Source of the DNA: Bradyrhizobium jicamae
GTDB taxonomy: Bacteria; Pseudomonadota; Alphaproteobacteria; Rhizobiales; Xanthobacteraceae
Length of the DNA: 64,000 nt
Direction of reading: 5' to 3'
Assembly: GCF_001440395.1 (NCBI RefSeq)
Contig: NZ_LLXZ01000218.1
Span: 27,888 to 91,887, forward strand
In this document: positions 44,709 through 54,546 of the stretch, piece by piece
Position numbering within the stretch: position 1 is the stretch's first letter
Layout of the letters: each line of letters opens with the position of its first letter
Program-made: the position numbers and the translations under genes
The notes under the pieces: generated by a model
What the model was told of the DNA's origin: nothing
Database searches by the model: none
Seen by the model: only the letters and a program-made list of their open reading frames with translations

Positions 44709-46457
44709 CTACGGGCACACGCCCGACATTATGGCCTGGTAGCTATTGCAACCCTGCTGGCGTTCGAGGCCCGTCAGCGGACGGCCTTGCTGGGACATCC
44801 CTGGGGCATTGGGGTTGTTGGAACGCGTTACGATCACTTGCCGCGGCTCCCGACCTTGCCGTGCCTCCGGGGCCCGCCGCGGTTCCGGCCTGTCCCGGCT
44901 CGCGACCGGCTTCTTGGCGCGGCGCTTCTCGCATTCATTGTCGTCGTTGAGGTACGAGCCCTCGGCACAGACGATCTTGGTGCAGCGCTCACCCTCGGCC
45001 TTGAAGCCGTGCTCGCAGACCAGCGGACACACCCGCGATGACTTCAGCTTGATCGTATCGAGCGTATCGACGCTGGCGACCTTGGTGTCGAGCTTGGTTC
45101 CAGCGTAGCGGTTGAACTGCGTCAGCGACCGCTGCGAGGCGTTGTTCCAATTGCCATCGGCGTTGCCAGAGAGGCAGCCGACGCGGCGCAGCTCGGCCTG
45201 CACCGACTTGGTAACGTCCGGCTGCTGCGTGGCCGGCGTAAGCGCGGCCATGTTTACCGGCTTGTCCTTGTCCGCAGCGGCGCTTTCGGCAGCGACGCGC
45301 TTCTGTTCGGCGGCGGCGGCCTGATCCTGCGCCACCTGCTTGGCCTTTTCAGCCGCGATACGCGCCTGCTCCGCGGCCTTGGCTTCCGCCTCGGCCCTGG
45401 CCTGTTGCGACTTCTGGGCGCCTTCGGCAGCGAGCCGCGCCCGCTCCTGTTCGGCCAGCCGGGCCTTTTCGGTTGCCGCGACGCGCGTCTCTTCGGCGGC
45501 GATCTTGTCGAGCTGAAGCTTGGCGAGGCTCGAATAGAAGCCGTCGGGATACTGCGCAAGGAAGGCGTTGAGCGCGCTCTTGTTGCCGACCTGCAGCGCC
45601 AGTTCGTAATCGCGGCGGGCCTCGGCCTGCGCGCTCAGTGCTGGCGCAGGGGCCGCCGCGGCAGGCGCCGGGCGAGCCGGCACCAGCGGCACGTCTTCAC
45701 CGCCGAGCGAACCATACACAAACGGTTCCTGCCGGTTGTTGGTGGTCTTGAGCACCTCATCGCGGACGAAACCGAACGCGCGACGCACGTCGAGGCCGGG
45801 CTTGGTTAGATGATGCGACAGCGCCGCGGTGAACGGGCTGTTGTTGCCGTCGCCGTCGGCCGCGGTGGAGCCAGCCTTGGCCGAATAGGCGATCAGGACG
45901 TTCGGGCTGGTCGGCTCGACCTTGGCCAGGCCCTGCCCGATCGCGCGCGACGCGACAGTGCGCTTCATGGTCCGGGAGAACGGGTTGTCGCGGCAGGCGT
46001 CGAGAATCACGAGCCGCAGCTTCTTGGCCGGCTCGATCGCGATCAGGATGCGATCGAGCGAGAAAGCCTCGTCGTAAACGTCGGTGTCGCGTTCCAGCCG
46101 TGCATCGACCGGAATCAAATAGTTCGCGCCGTCCACCTCGATGCCGTGGCCGGCATAATAGACCACGGCGATATCGGCATCGCGCGCCCGGTCGGCGAAA
46201 TCGCGCAGCGCGCGGCGCGTCTCGGCCGCCGCCAGGTCGCGGCGGGAATCGACGACATCGAAGCCGGCGTCCTTCAGCGTCGCCGTCATCCTGCTGCTGT
46301 CGTTAACGGGATTGGCGAGCGGTGCGACATTCTGGTAGTTGGAATTGCCCAGTACCAGAGCCACGCGCTTCTCGGCTAGGGCCGGTCCGCTCACGAACAG
46401 GAGAGCGGCCGCTGCAGCGGCCCATTGAAGCAGTTTCAGCGATCCAGATTTCTTCAT
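44709..46457 (-). CDS. Caspase-family (peptidase C14) protein with coiled-coil and Cys-rich tail
   Basis: 582-residue exported protein. A signal peptide (residues 1-28, ending ALAE) precedes a caspase-like domain (about 29-250) with catalytic His104 in YYAGHGIEVDG and Cys155 in ILDACRDNPF, so it should be an active Arg/Lys-type protease (orthocaspase). Residues about 275-400 are Ala/Glu/Lys/Arg-rich and probably coiled coil. A segment near 415-460 looks like a peptidoglycan-binding-like repeat (VGCLSGNADGNWNNASQRSL). Six Cys between 477 and 509 form a small disulfide-rich module, and the tail is Arg-rich. Location would be periplasmic. Substrate and role are unknown. Confidence 0.88.
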   Translation of the reverse strand: MKKSGSLKLLQWAAAAAALLFVSGPALAEKRVALVLGNSNYQNVAPLANPVNDSSRMTATLKDAGFDVVDSRRDLAAAETRRALRDFADRARDADIAVVYYAGHGIEVDGANYLIPVDARLERDTDVYDEAFSLDRILIAIEPAKKLRLVILDACRDNPFSRTMKRTVASRAIGQGLAKVEPTSPNVLIAYSAKAGSTAADGDGNNSPFTAALSHHLTKPGLDVRRAFGFVRDEVLKTTNNRQEPFVYGSLGGEDVPLVPARPAPAAAAPAPALSAQAEARRDYELALQVGNKSALNAFLAQYPDGFYSSLAKLQLDKIAAEETRVAATEKARLAEQERARLAAEGAQKSQQARAEAEAKAAEQARIAAEKAKQVAQDQAAAAEQKRVAAESAAADKDKPVNMAALTPATQQPDVTKSVQAELRRVGCLSGNADGNWNNASQRSLTQFNRYAGTKLDTKVASVDTLDTIKLKSSRVCPLVCEHGFKAEGERCTKIVCAEGSYLNDDNECEKRRAKKPVASRDRPEPRRAPEARQGREPRQVIVTRSNNPNAPGMSQQGRPLTGLERQQGCNSYQAIMSGVCP

Positions 46458-46780
46458 GACACTTGTTCCGGAGCTACGCTCTTTTTACCACACCGGCCTG
46501 CCTACCAGAAGCCGCGGCCCGGCTTTGTGAGTTAAGTCACGAACCACGCCAACGTGAAACGTGCCTCTCGTTATTTCCTTAGTCAGACGACCGGGCCGCA
46601 AGGTTCGGCCACTGCCGCGCCATTTGCGCCGGGGGTTCCCGGATCGGGCGGCACCCGGCCCCACGGGACAAATCCCTTCTGCCGCAGCGATGCGAGCGTT
46701 CGCCTTTTCTCAATAGCGCAATCTGCCGGTTCATGGCTTAATTCACCCCGAACAATTTCTGTTATTCCGGGAGGAAATCC
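46458..46780. other. Divergent promoter region, 323 bases
   Basis: The gap lies between the caspase-like gene and the NTF2-like gene. No gene is supported. A GGGAGGAAA ribosome-binding site precedes the GTG start at 46781. Confidence 0.45.
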
Positions 46781-47155
46781 GTGAATCCTGACCGATCGAC
46801 CGTCGAAGCCGTGGTGCAGAATTATTTCGATGGCCTCTATGAGGGCGACGCCGAAAAGCTCGGCGCGATCTTCGACGCCACCGCCGATCTGCGCTGGCTG
46901 GAAAAAGGCGAGCTGCAGGTTTTGACCGTGCCTGACTGGCTCGATCGCGTGCGCAAGCGCCCCTCTGCCAGGGCCGAAGGCAAGCCGCGCGAGGACTTCA
47001 TCGTCACCATCGACCGCTCGGATGAGCAGACCGCCTTCATCAAGGTGCGCTGCCAATTGCCGCCGCGCTATTTCACCGACTATCTGGTGGCAATGAAACT
47101 GCGCGACGGCTGGAAGATCGTCTCGAAATCCTACCGCTACGATCTGCGCGAGTAA
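46781..47155 (+). CDS. NTF2-like/lumazine-binding family protein
   Basis: 124-residue soluble protein with an NTF2-like cone fold (putative lumazine-binding/SnoaL-like family). Segments typical of the group are VEAVVQNYFDGLYEGDAEKLGAIF and CQLPPRYFTDYLVAMKLRDGWKIVSKSY. Start codon GTG, supported by a strong GGGAGG site. Such proteins are ligand-binding, isomerase-like or of unknown function; no substrate can be given. It is convergent with the Rieske oxygenase gene. Confidence 0.8.
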   Translation: MNPDRSTVEAVVQNYFDGLYEGDAEKLGAIFDATADLRWLEKGELQVLTVPDWLDRVRKRPSARAEGKPREDFIVTIDRSDEQTAFIKVRCQLPPRYFTDYLVAMKLRDGWKIVSKSYRYDLRE

Positions 47156-47251
47156 TCCGTTCACGCCTTCCCGCCCGCCGGCCAGCCTCCGCGCGGCCGT
47201 CGGGCCAGACGCCGGAATGAGGTGCAACGGGCATGGCGTTAGTGAAGGTCC

Positions 47252-48592
47252 CTACTCCGCCGCCGCGTTCCTGCCGGGACCGCCGACGAAGCCCGCCGCA
47301 TCGCCGAAGCGTTCGATCATGACCGCGGTGAGATCCTTGGCCTTGCTGGTGACGCAGGCGCCGGAGCGCACGGCATAGCGGTCCTGATGCTTCAGGTGCG
47401 GCGGCGCTTCGCCCTTCTGCACCGCGCGGGCGGCATCCATGACCAGCTTGCGGAAATGCATGATGCCGAGATCGGTCGGGCCGAGATGTTCGCGGGTGCG
47501 ATCGGCGATCGGGCCCTGGCTGTCCTGCACGGCGGCGTCCTGTTCGGACACGCCCTTGATGCCGGTGTAGCTGGAGGTCTTCTGCAGCTTGCGGTCGATC
47601 AGATAGTCGTTCGACTTGTTGCGCAGCGGCACATAATTCTCGTCGACCACGGCCATGACGCCATTGCCGCGATCGTAACCGTCGCGTTCGGCCTGCGTCA
47701 GCGGACGTTCCGGATTCCACGCATAGGTGTAGATCCAGCAATTTGTATCCGTTACCGGCACGAAGCTCTGACCGAAGATGTTCTCGCCGGGCATCGAGCT
47801 CGGCGCATAGGCGTGCACCGGCATCAGGAACTGGGCGATGCGCCAGTAGATGTTGTCTGATCCGGTCATCCGCCCGCCCGCGACCGTCAGGCCGGCCTCG
47901 TGCGGATTGATCTTGATCACGGGGCGCGGATCTTCGGCGATCCAGCGCATGTGGTCGGTCGCCACCCGCGTGAGCGGATTCACAAAGTGCTTCTTGATGT
48001 CGAGGATCTCGTTCTCTTCCTTCTCGAAGGAGAGATGCGCGAAAGTGAAATGCGCGGTGTCGATCGAGCCTTCCAGCGCCTGCACCCAGTTGCAGTCCTG
48101 CCATTTCTTGGTGACGTAGCGGTGCGACGGCGGCACCAGCGCCATCTCCAGATCGGGCAATTCAGGCACCTGGTCCGCCGGGCCCATATAGGCCCAGATC
48201 ATGTCGCCCCATTCGCGTACCGGATAGGACTTGATGCGGATCAGGTCTTTTGCGTTGAGATCGGGATAGGAGGTCGGCATGTCGACGCAGCGGCCGTCGG
48301 TATCGAACTTCCAGCCGTGATAAACGCAGCGGATGCCGCATTCCTCGTTGCGGCCGAGCCAGAGATTGGCGCCGCGATGCGGGCAATATTGATCGATGAC
48401 GCCGACCACACCGCGCGTGTCGCGGAAGGCGAGCAGCTCCTCGCCCATGACGACGATCTTCTTCGGCGTGCCGTCTGCTTCAGGCAATTCCGCCGATAGC
48501 AGCACCGGAAGCCAGAACCGCCGCAGCAATTCACCCATCCCCGTCCCGGACCCGCTCTCGGTGAGGAATTTGTTGTCTTCTGCGCGGAGCAT
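47252..48592 (-). CDS. Rieske aromatic ring-hydroxylating oxygenase, alpha subunit
   Basis: 446-residue oxygenase component. The Rieske [2Fe-2S] ligands are Cys70, His72, Cys89 and His92 in QYCPHRGANL and CGIRCVYHGW. The mononuclear iron site is suggested by His181 and His186, with an acidic ligand nearby, in ALEGSIDTAHFTFAHL. It looks like phthalate dioxygenase-type enzymes, which are homomeric and use an independent reductase. No reductase gene is adjacent. The start has GGAGGA upstream. The substrate is unknown; an aromatic carboxylate is likely. The minus-strand TauD gene is upstream. Confidence 0.88.
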   Translation of the reverse strand: MLRAEDNKFLTESGSGTGMGELLRRFWLPVLLSAELPEADGTPKKIVVMGEELLAFRDTRGVVGVIDQYCPHRGANLWLGRNEECGIRCVYHGWKFDTDGRCVDMPTSYPDLNAKDLIRIKSYPVREWGDMIWAYMGPADQVPELPDLEMALVPPSHRYVTKKWQDCNWVQALEGSIDTAHFTFAHLSFEKEENEILDIKKHFVNPLTRVATDHMRWIAEDPRPVIKINPHEAGLTVAGGRMTGSDNIYWRIAQFLMPVHAYAPSSMPGENIFGQSFVPVTDTNCWIYTYAWNPERPLTQAERDGYDRGNGVMAVVDENYVPLRNKSNDYLIDRKLQKTSSYTGIKGVSEQDAAVQDSQGPIADRTREHLGPTDLGIMHFRKLVMDAARAVQKGEAPPHLKHQDRYAVRSGACVTSKAKDLTAVMIERFGDAAGFVGGPGRNAAAE

Positions 48593-48666
48593 GGGCGTCC
48601 TCCGGATGTTTTTGCTTTTGGTGGAGCTTGACGCAGACGCGGCTAGGCGTCAACGCGAATGCAGCA

Positions 48667-48753
48667 GTAGGGTGGGCAAAGCGAAGCGTGCCCACCATCG
48701 ATCAACGCGTCATGGCGTGAATGGTGGGCACGCTGCGCTTTGCCCACCCTACG
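48667..48753. repeat. Dispersed inverted repeat, family A, copy 5
   Basis: GTAGGGTGGGCAAAGCG at the left and CTTTGCCCACCCTACG at the right, with inner CGTGCCCACCA and TGGTGGGCACG arms. It lies between the TauD and Rieske genes. Confidence 0.88.
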
Positions 48754-48757
48754 AAAT

Positions 48758-49651
48758 TTACACCGGCCGCTCCCCCTTCACCGTCACCCGCGTACCCGAT
48801 CGCGTATGCGGCCAGTAGTCCCACATCGCGCGGTGCTGGGCGCAGCGGTTGTCCCAGAAGGCGATGGCGTTTTCGGTCCAGCGGAAGCGGCACTGGAACA
48901 GCGGGTTTTCCGCGTGCTGGTAGAGATAGGCCAGCATCGCATCGCTCTCGTCACGGGGGATGCCTATGATGTGGCGGGTGAAGCCGCGGTTGACATAGAG
49001 CACCTTCTTGCCCGTGACCGGATGTGTCCGCACCACCGGGTGTTCGGCGCGCGGATATTCCGGGCGGTCGGCGACGCCGTAATTGGCGTAGAGCCCGCGA
49101 TAGGTCTGCTCGCCGTCGTGCAGTGCGGTGAGCCCGTCGAGATAGGTCTTCATGCGGTCCGACAGCGCCTCATAAGCCGCATACATGTTGGCGAACAGCG
49201 TATCGCCGCCGCGCGGCGGACATTGCTTGATGTAGAGGATCGATCCCATCGGCGGCTCGAGGTCGCAGGACACGTCCGAGTGCCAGCCCTCGCCATTGGC
49301 GCGCGGCGAATCCTTGTCGGCGTAGATCTTCATCAGCGCCGGGTCGCCCTCATTGGGCGCCGCCGGATGCACGTGCAGTTCACCGAACTTGCGGCCGAAG
49401 GCAAGATGCTGGTCGGAGCTGATGTGCTGGTCGCGGAAGAAGATCACGAGGTTCTCGGCAAGCGCGCGATGGATCTCGTCCATCTGCCGATTGGAGCGCG
49501 CGTCGTCGGAGACGAGCTTGCCGATGTCGACGCCGGAGATTTCCGCGCCGATGATCGGCGTCAGTTTTTCAACCGCAATGGTCTCGTAGGGATCGCTGTC
49601 GCCGGCGGTGTGCCTGTAACGAGGACCTTGCTTGCCGGACAGCGAGCTCAT
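48758..49651 (-). CDS. TauD/TfdA family Fe(II)/alpha-ketoglutarate dioxygenase
   Basis: 297-residue dioxygenase from the ATG at 49651, chosen because GGGAGA lies upstream; an ATG at 49669 adds six residues. The facial-triad pair is GEGWHSDVSC (His124 and Asp126 from this start; 130 and 132 in the longer frame), and the distal His is in FWDNRCAQHRAMWDYWP. Relatives act on taurine, 2,4-D or alkylsulfates, so sulfur or xenobiotic use is likely but unproven. It is upstream of the Rieske gene in the same direction, separated by a repeat. Confidence 0.88.
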   Translation of the reverse strand: MSSLSGKQGPRYRHTAGDSDPYETIAVEKLTPIIGAEISGVDIGKLVSDDARSNRQMDEIHRALAENLVIFFRDQHISSDQHLAFGRKFGELHVHPAAPNEGDPALMKIYADKDSPRANGEGWHSDVSCDLEPPMGSILYIKQCPPRGGDTLFANMYAAYEALSDRMKTYLDGLTALHDGEQTYRGLYANYGVADRPEYPRAEHPVVRTHPVTGKKVLYVNRGFTRHIIGIPRDESDAMLAYLYQHAENPLFQCRFRWTENAIAFWDNRCAQHRAMWDYWPHTRSGTRVTVKGERPV

Positions 49652-49686
49652 GGGCGTTCTCCCAATCATTCTTGATTGGGACGCAT

Positions 49687-49776
49687 CGTAGCCCGGATGG
49701 AGCGAAGCGCAATCCGGGATCAGTCCATCAGATTGCGCGAGAATCCCGGGTTTCGCTTCGCTCCACCCGGGCTACG
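49687..49776. repeat. Dispersed inverted repeat, family C, copy 1
   Basis: CGTAGCCCGGATGGAGCGAA and its inverted counterpart at the right (CGCTCCACCCGGGCTACG) form a long hairpin with an internal CGCAATCCGGG / CCCGGG pair. It lies between the TauD and ispG genes. Confidence 0.82.
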
Positions 49777-49779
49777 GCT

Positions 49780-51066
<1,287 letters not shown>

Positions 51067-51331
51067 GGGGCCTCGAATATCAGGTTTTGGTGACAATCAC
51101 CAAGTGGGTGCCGAAAGCGCTGTGCGCCTCGTCACACTTTGATTTTTGTCCTGTATCTTCAATGGTTTAGGTCGACCGCGGCGGCCGGCAGCAGGGCAAA
51201 AGACCTCGTCTTCCGTTAACCGCTATATTGGACAGGAATCGCCGAATTGAAAGGGCGGGCATCCCTCCCGGCCGCCTTTTCATGGCCCGATGCCGGCACT
51301 AGCATTGGCCTAAAATAAAGGGAGGCCATCA

Positions 51332-52207
51332 ATGTCGGGGCATAACGGGCTCATCTCGACGGCGGAACTCGCTGACATCCTGGACCGGCCGAATTTGCGC
51401 CTGTTCGACTGCACCACCTATCTCGAACCCGCGCCCGAAGGCTCCAGCCAGCCCTATCTCACCGTAGCAGGACGGCACACCTTCGAAGCCGGTCATATTC
51501 CCGGCGCGGATTTTCTGGATCTGCAGGCTGAGTTCTCCGACGCCAGTACCGAACTTCGCTTCATGATGCCTGATGTGGCGCAGCTCGAGGCTGCGTTCGG
51601 CCGTCACGGCATATCCAATGACAGCCGGGTGGTGCTGTACAGCATCGGCACCCCGATGTGGGCGACGCGATTCTGGTGGATGCTCAAGTCGCTGGGCTTC
51701 GAGAACGTATCAGTGCTCGACGGCGGCCTCGACAAATGGAAATTCGAGGGACGCCCGCTCGATACGGGGCCTGCGAAGGGATATGCGCCGGCGACGCTCG
51801 TCGCAGAACCGAAGGACGGATTTTTCGTCGACAAGCACGAAACGCTCGCCGCCACGTCCGAGCATGGCACCGTCGTCGTCAACGCCCTCGGCCCGCAGTT
51901 TCACAGGGGGCTGGAACCCAGCCGCTACGGCCGGCCCGGCCGCGTGCCCGGCAGCTGCAACGTCTCGGCCGCGACGCTGCTCGATCCCAAGACCAAGGCC
52001 TTCGTGCCGCTTGCGGAAGCCGAAGCGAAATTCAAGGCGCAGGGCATCACCAAAGACAAGCGCGTCGTCGCCTATTGCGGCGGCGGCATCTCGGCGACGG
52101 TCGACCTGTTCCTGCTGCACCGGCTCGGCTACGACAACCTCACCCTCTACGACGGCTCGATGGGCGAGTGGGCCAAGGATGCGTCGCTGCCGATCGAGAC
52201 GGGGTAG
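51332..52207 (+). CDS. Sulfurtransferase, tandem rhodanese type
   Basis: 291-residue protein with two rhodanese domains, the second active. The N-terminal half has the inactive-type loop LYSIGTPMW, and the C-terminal domain has active Cys249 in YCGGGISATVDLF. The loop CGGGISA is intermediate between rhodanese (CRKG-type) and mercaptopyruvate sulfurtransferase (CGSG-type); the latter is more likely. Start ATG with GGAGG upstream. Role: transfer of sulfane sulfur to thiols or cyanide. The family is clear, the substrate is not. Confidence 0.9.
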   Translation: MSGHNGLISTAELADILDRPNLRLFDCTTYLEPAPEGSSQPYLTVAGRHTFEAGHIPGADFLDLQAEFSDASTELRFMMPDVAQLEAAFGRHGISNDSRVVLYSIGTPMWATRFWWMLKSLGFENVSVLDGGLDKWKFEGRPLDTGPAKGYAPATLVAEPKDGFFVDKHETLAATSEHGTVVVNALGPQFHRGLEPSRYGRPGRVPGSCNVSAATLLDPKTKAFVPLAEAEAKFKAQGITKDKRVVAYCGGGISATVDLFLLHRLGYDNLTLYDGSMGEWAKDASLPIETG

Positions 52208-52230
52208 GCGCAGATTCGCGCTCTCTCCGC

Positions 52231-52306
52231 GTCATTGCGAGCGAAGCGAAGCAATCCATAGCGCCGCAGGGAAATAGATGGATTGCTTCGCTGCGCTCGC
52301 AATGAC
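52231..52306. repeat. Dispersed inverted repeat, family B, copy 1
   Basis: GTCATTGCGAGCGAAGCGAA at the left and CGCTGCGCTCGCAATGAC at the right form inverted arms. It lies between convergent genes, in the place of a terminator. Confidence 0.85.
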
Positions 52307-52313
52307 GCAGGGA

Positions 52314-53252
52314 TTAAGCCGGCACATTCGGATCCGGCACCACCTTCGGATCGGGCTTGTTCACGAGATAAAGCCCCGCGATGACCAGCAGCGCCGCGAC
52401 GCCGAACGCGATCGTCAGCGTGTCGTGCAGGATGAAATAGGCAGCGACGACGCCGAACAGCGGCGTGAAAAAGGTGAATGAGGAAAGCTTGCTCGCCGAG
52501 TAGGTCTTCACCAGCGCGAACCACAGCACGAAGGTGCAGCCCACCACCCAGATCGCCTGATAGGCCAGAAGCGAGATCGACAACGCGCTCGGCATGTGCG
52601 TGATCTTCTCGCCGAACAGCAGCGATGCGCCGCCGAGGATCGGGATCGACACCGCGGCCTGATAGCTGAGCGCCTTTTCCGGCGCGGCGTTACGAAGTTT
52701 TGTACCCTTGGCGATCAGCGTGGTCGCGCCCCACAATGCGCCGCCGCCGACCACCAGCAAATCGCCCAGCAATACTGTTGCGTCGACGTTCGCCTGCGGG
52801 ACACCGATCGCCAGTGCTACGCCGGCAAAGCTGAGGCCGAGGCCACTCCATTGCAGCATGCTCAAACGCTCGCCTAGAAACTGGTAGGAGCCGAGCGCGA
52901 CAAAGAACGGCGCGGTGTAGAGGAACACCGCCGCGCGCGAGGCCGACGTGAACACCAGCCCGGTGAAGATCAGCACGAATTCGATCCCGAACAATGTGCC
53001 GGCCAAAAGGCCGGGCCACAGCGAACCGTCGCGCTCGAAGAATTTCACGCCGCGCAGCCATCCGGCAAACAGCATGACCGGCAACGCGCCGGCGGAGCGG
53101 ATCAGCGCCTGCATCATCGGCGGCACATCGGGCAGCGCGAGCTTGACGGCGATCTGGTTAAAACCCCAGCTCAGGCACAGCATCAGCATCAAGGCGATGG
53201 CGCCCGGAGTGAGCGCACGCCCGGCGGAAGGTTCTACTTTTTTGGAAGACAT
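52314..53252 (-). CDS. DMT superfamily (EamA) transporter
   Basis: 312-residue inner-membrane protein with about ten hydrophobic segments in two EamA repeats (GAIALMLMLCLSWGFNQIAV at the start and LLVVGGGALWGATTLIAKG in the second half). The substrate is unknown. Its stop lies next to one family B repeat and its start is upstream-flanked by another, so it is bracketed like the EamA gene at 33250. Confidence 0.84.
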   Translation of the reverse strand: MSSKKVEPSAGRALTPGAIALMLMLCLSWGFNQIAVKLALPDVPPMMQALIRSAGALPVMLFAGWLRGVKFFERDGSLWPGLLAGTLFGIEFVLIFTGLVFTSASRAAVFLYTAPFFVALGSYQFLGERLSMLQWSGLGLSFAGVALAIGVPQANVDATVLLGDLLVVGGGALWGATTLIAKGTKLRNAAPEKALSYQAAVSIPILGGASLLFGEKITHMPSALSISLLAYQAIWVVGCTFVLWFALVKTYSASKLSSFTFFTPLFGVVAAYFILHDTLTIAFGVAALLVIAGLYLVNKPDPKVVPDPNVPA

Positions 53253-53308
53253 CGATCCTCGTGGCCGGCTTGAATACCGTATTGTTATTATGATCCAGCT
53301 CTCACCAC

Positions 53309-53392
53309 GTCATTGCGAGCGAAGCGAAGCAATCCATCGCGCCGCGTATGCTGAAGCATGGATTGCTTCGTCGCTTCGCTCCTCGCAATGAC
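53309..53392. repeat. Dispersed inverted repeat, family B, copy 2
   Basis: GTCATTGCGAGCGAAGCGAA at the left and CGCTCCTCGCAATGAC at the right, matching 52231-52306. It lies between the zur-like gene and the EamA gene. Confidence 0.85.
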
Positions 53393-53424
53393 GGGGCAAG
53401 TGTTTTGGGTTAAATATGCCTGTC

Positions 53425-53910
53425 CTACTTTTGGCAATGGGCGCAGGTGCCGGCGATCTCGACGACGGAAAGTTTTGGCGCAAAACCTGACGCGCGCGCC
53501 GCCGCGTTGAGGCTTTGCGCCACGGGGGCTGCGGGAATCTCGCCGACGGAGCCGCAGAGCTCGCAGATCAAAAACGCCACCATCGAGGTCTCGTCATGGT
53601 CATGCGCGCAGGCGAGGAACGCGTTGCGGCTCTCGATGCGGTGGACGAGGCCGTTCTCCATCAGGAAATCGAGCGCGCGGTACACCGTGATCGGGGCCGG
53701 GCGCGGCATCGATTTGGCGAGTTCGTCGATCACCTCATAGGCGCCGAGCGGGCGGTGGCTGGACAGCAGCGCCTGCAGGACCTGGCGCCTGATCGGGGTG
53801 AATTTCTGCGCCCGGCGCGCACAAACCTGTTCGGCATGCGCTATCGCTTCCGCAGTGCAGCGGCCGTGATCGTGGTCGGGTGCAGGAAATGTCGGCTTTG
53901 TCACGCTCAT
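53425..53910 (-). CDS. zur: Fur family regulator, Zur-like
   Basis: 161-residue winged-helix regulator from the ATG at 53910, where AAGG lies upstream; upstream in-frame ATGs only add sequence outside the family. It has QKFTPIRRQVLQALLSSHRPLGAYEV for DNA binding, the HDHDE metal-sensing region, and two CxxC pairs (CELCGSVGE and CAHCQK) for structural zinc. This fits Zur rather than iron-sensing Fur (family knowledge). No zinc-transport genes are adjacent. It is divergent from marR-emrAB. Confidence 0.82.
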   Translation of the reverse strand: MSVTKPTFPAPDHDHGRCTAEAIAHAEQVCARRAQKFTPIRRQVLQALLSSHRPLGAYEVIDELAKSMPRPAPITVYRALDFLMENGLVHRIESRNAFLACAHDHDETSMVAFLICELCGSVGEIPAAPVAQSLNAAARASGFAPKLSVVEIAGTCAHCQK

Positions 53911-54022
53911 CTCGGCCTTTTGTAGCACTTCTGGCGGCCAACCCCAAAGCCCGGTAGCCCATTGGTTCCCAGCCATGTGCTGGAAGCGGATCAGGCCATC
54001 TTTTACTTGGCATGCGAAATTC

Positions 54023-54052
54023 ATAAGCAAGCTTATTATATCGCTAGCTTAT
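54023..54052. promoter_or_regulatory. Candidate operator of the emr-type MarR regulator
   Basis: ATAAGC and GCTTAT arms (54023-54028 and 54031-54036) are separated by AA, making a perfect 14-base palindrome, with a second AGCTTAT at 54046-54052. It lies 15-44 bases upstream of the marR start at 54067, in an A+T-rich spot, which suits autorepression. Confidence 0.55.
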
Positions 54053-54066
54053 GGAGGCGTAGGGCG

Positions 54067-54546
54067 ATGCGCGGCTCGGTGGACATGAATTTCCTGTTTA
54101 CGCTCGGCGAGGTGCAGCGGATGATGCGCGCCTATGCCGACCGGCAGGCGGCGCGCTACGGCATCACCCGCGCGCAATGGGCGGTTCTGGCCAAGGTCGA
54201 ACGGACCGAGGGCCTGAAGCAATCGGAACTCGCCGAACAGATGGAGATGCAGCCGATCACGCTGACGCGGCTGATCGACAAGCTCTGCGACAATGGCTGG
54301 ATCGAGCGCCGCGGCGACGAGAACGACCGCCGCGTCAACCGCCTCTATCTGCGCAAGGCCGCGCGCCCGTTACTTGGCAAGCTTGCCGGGCTGCGCTCCG
54401 AACTGACGGCGACCGCGCTCGATGGCATCAACCCTGCCGATGCGCATCGCCTGCTCGACCAACTCGACCTGATCAAGGAGAACGTTCGCAACGCGGTCCA
54501 GAATCCGGCGAACGAACCTCCGCGAAAGGAGCAGCGTTATGGCTGA
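54067..54546 (+). CDS. MarR family regulator of the emrAB-type operon
   Basis: 159-residue winged-helix repressor. It has TLGEVQRMMRAYADRQAARYG, LKQSELAEQMEMQPITLTRLIDKL as recognition region, and the wing DENDRRVNRLY. The ATG at 54067 has no clear Shine-Dalgarno; 54085 is an alternative. The stop overlaps the next gene by eight bases, so regulator and pump are coupled. Likely a repressor relieved by hydrophobic toxic compounds, as with EmrR (family knowledge). Confidence 0.9.
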   Translation: MRGSVDMNFLFTLGEVQRMMRAYADRQAARYGITRAQWAVLAKVERTEGLKQSELAEQMEMQPITLTRLIDKLCDNGWIERRGDENDRRVNRLYLRKAARPLLGKLAGLRSELTATALDGINPADAHRLLDQLDLIKENVRNAVQNPANEPPRKEQRYG

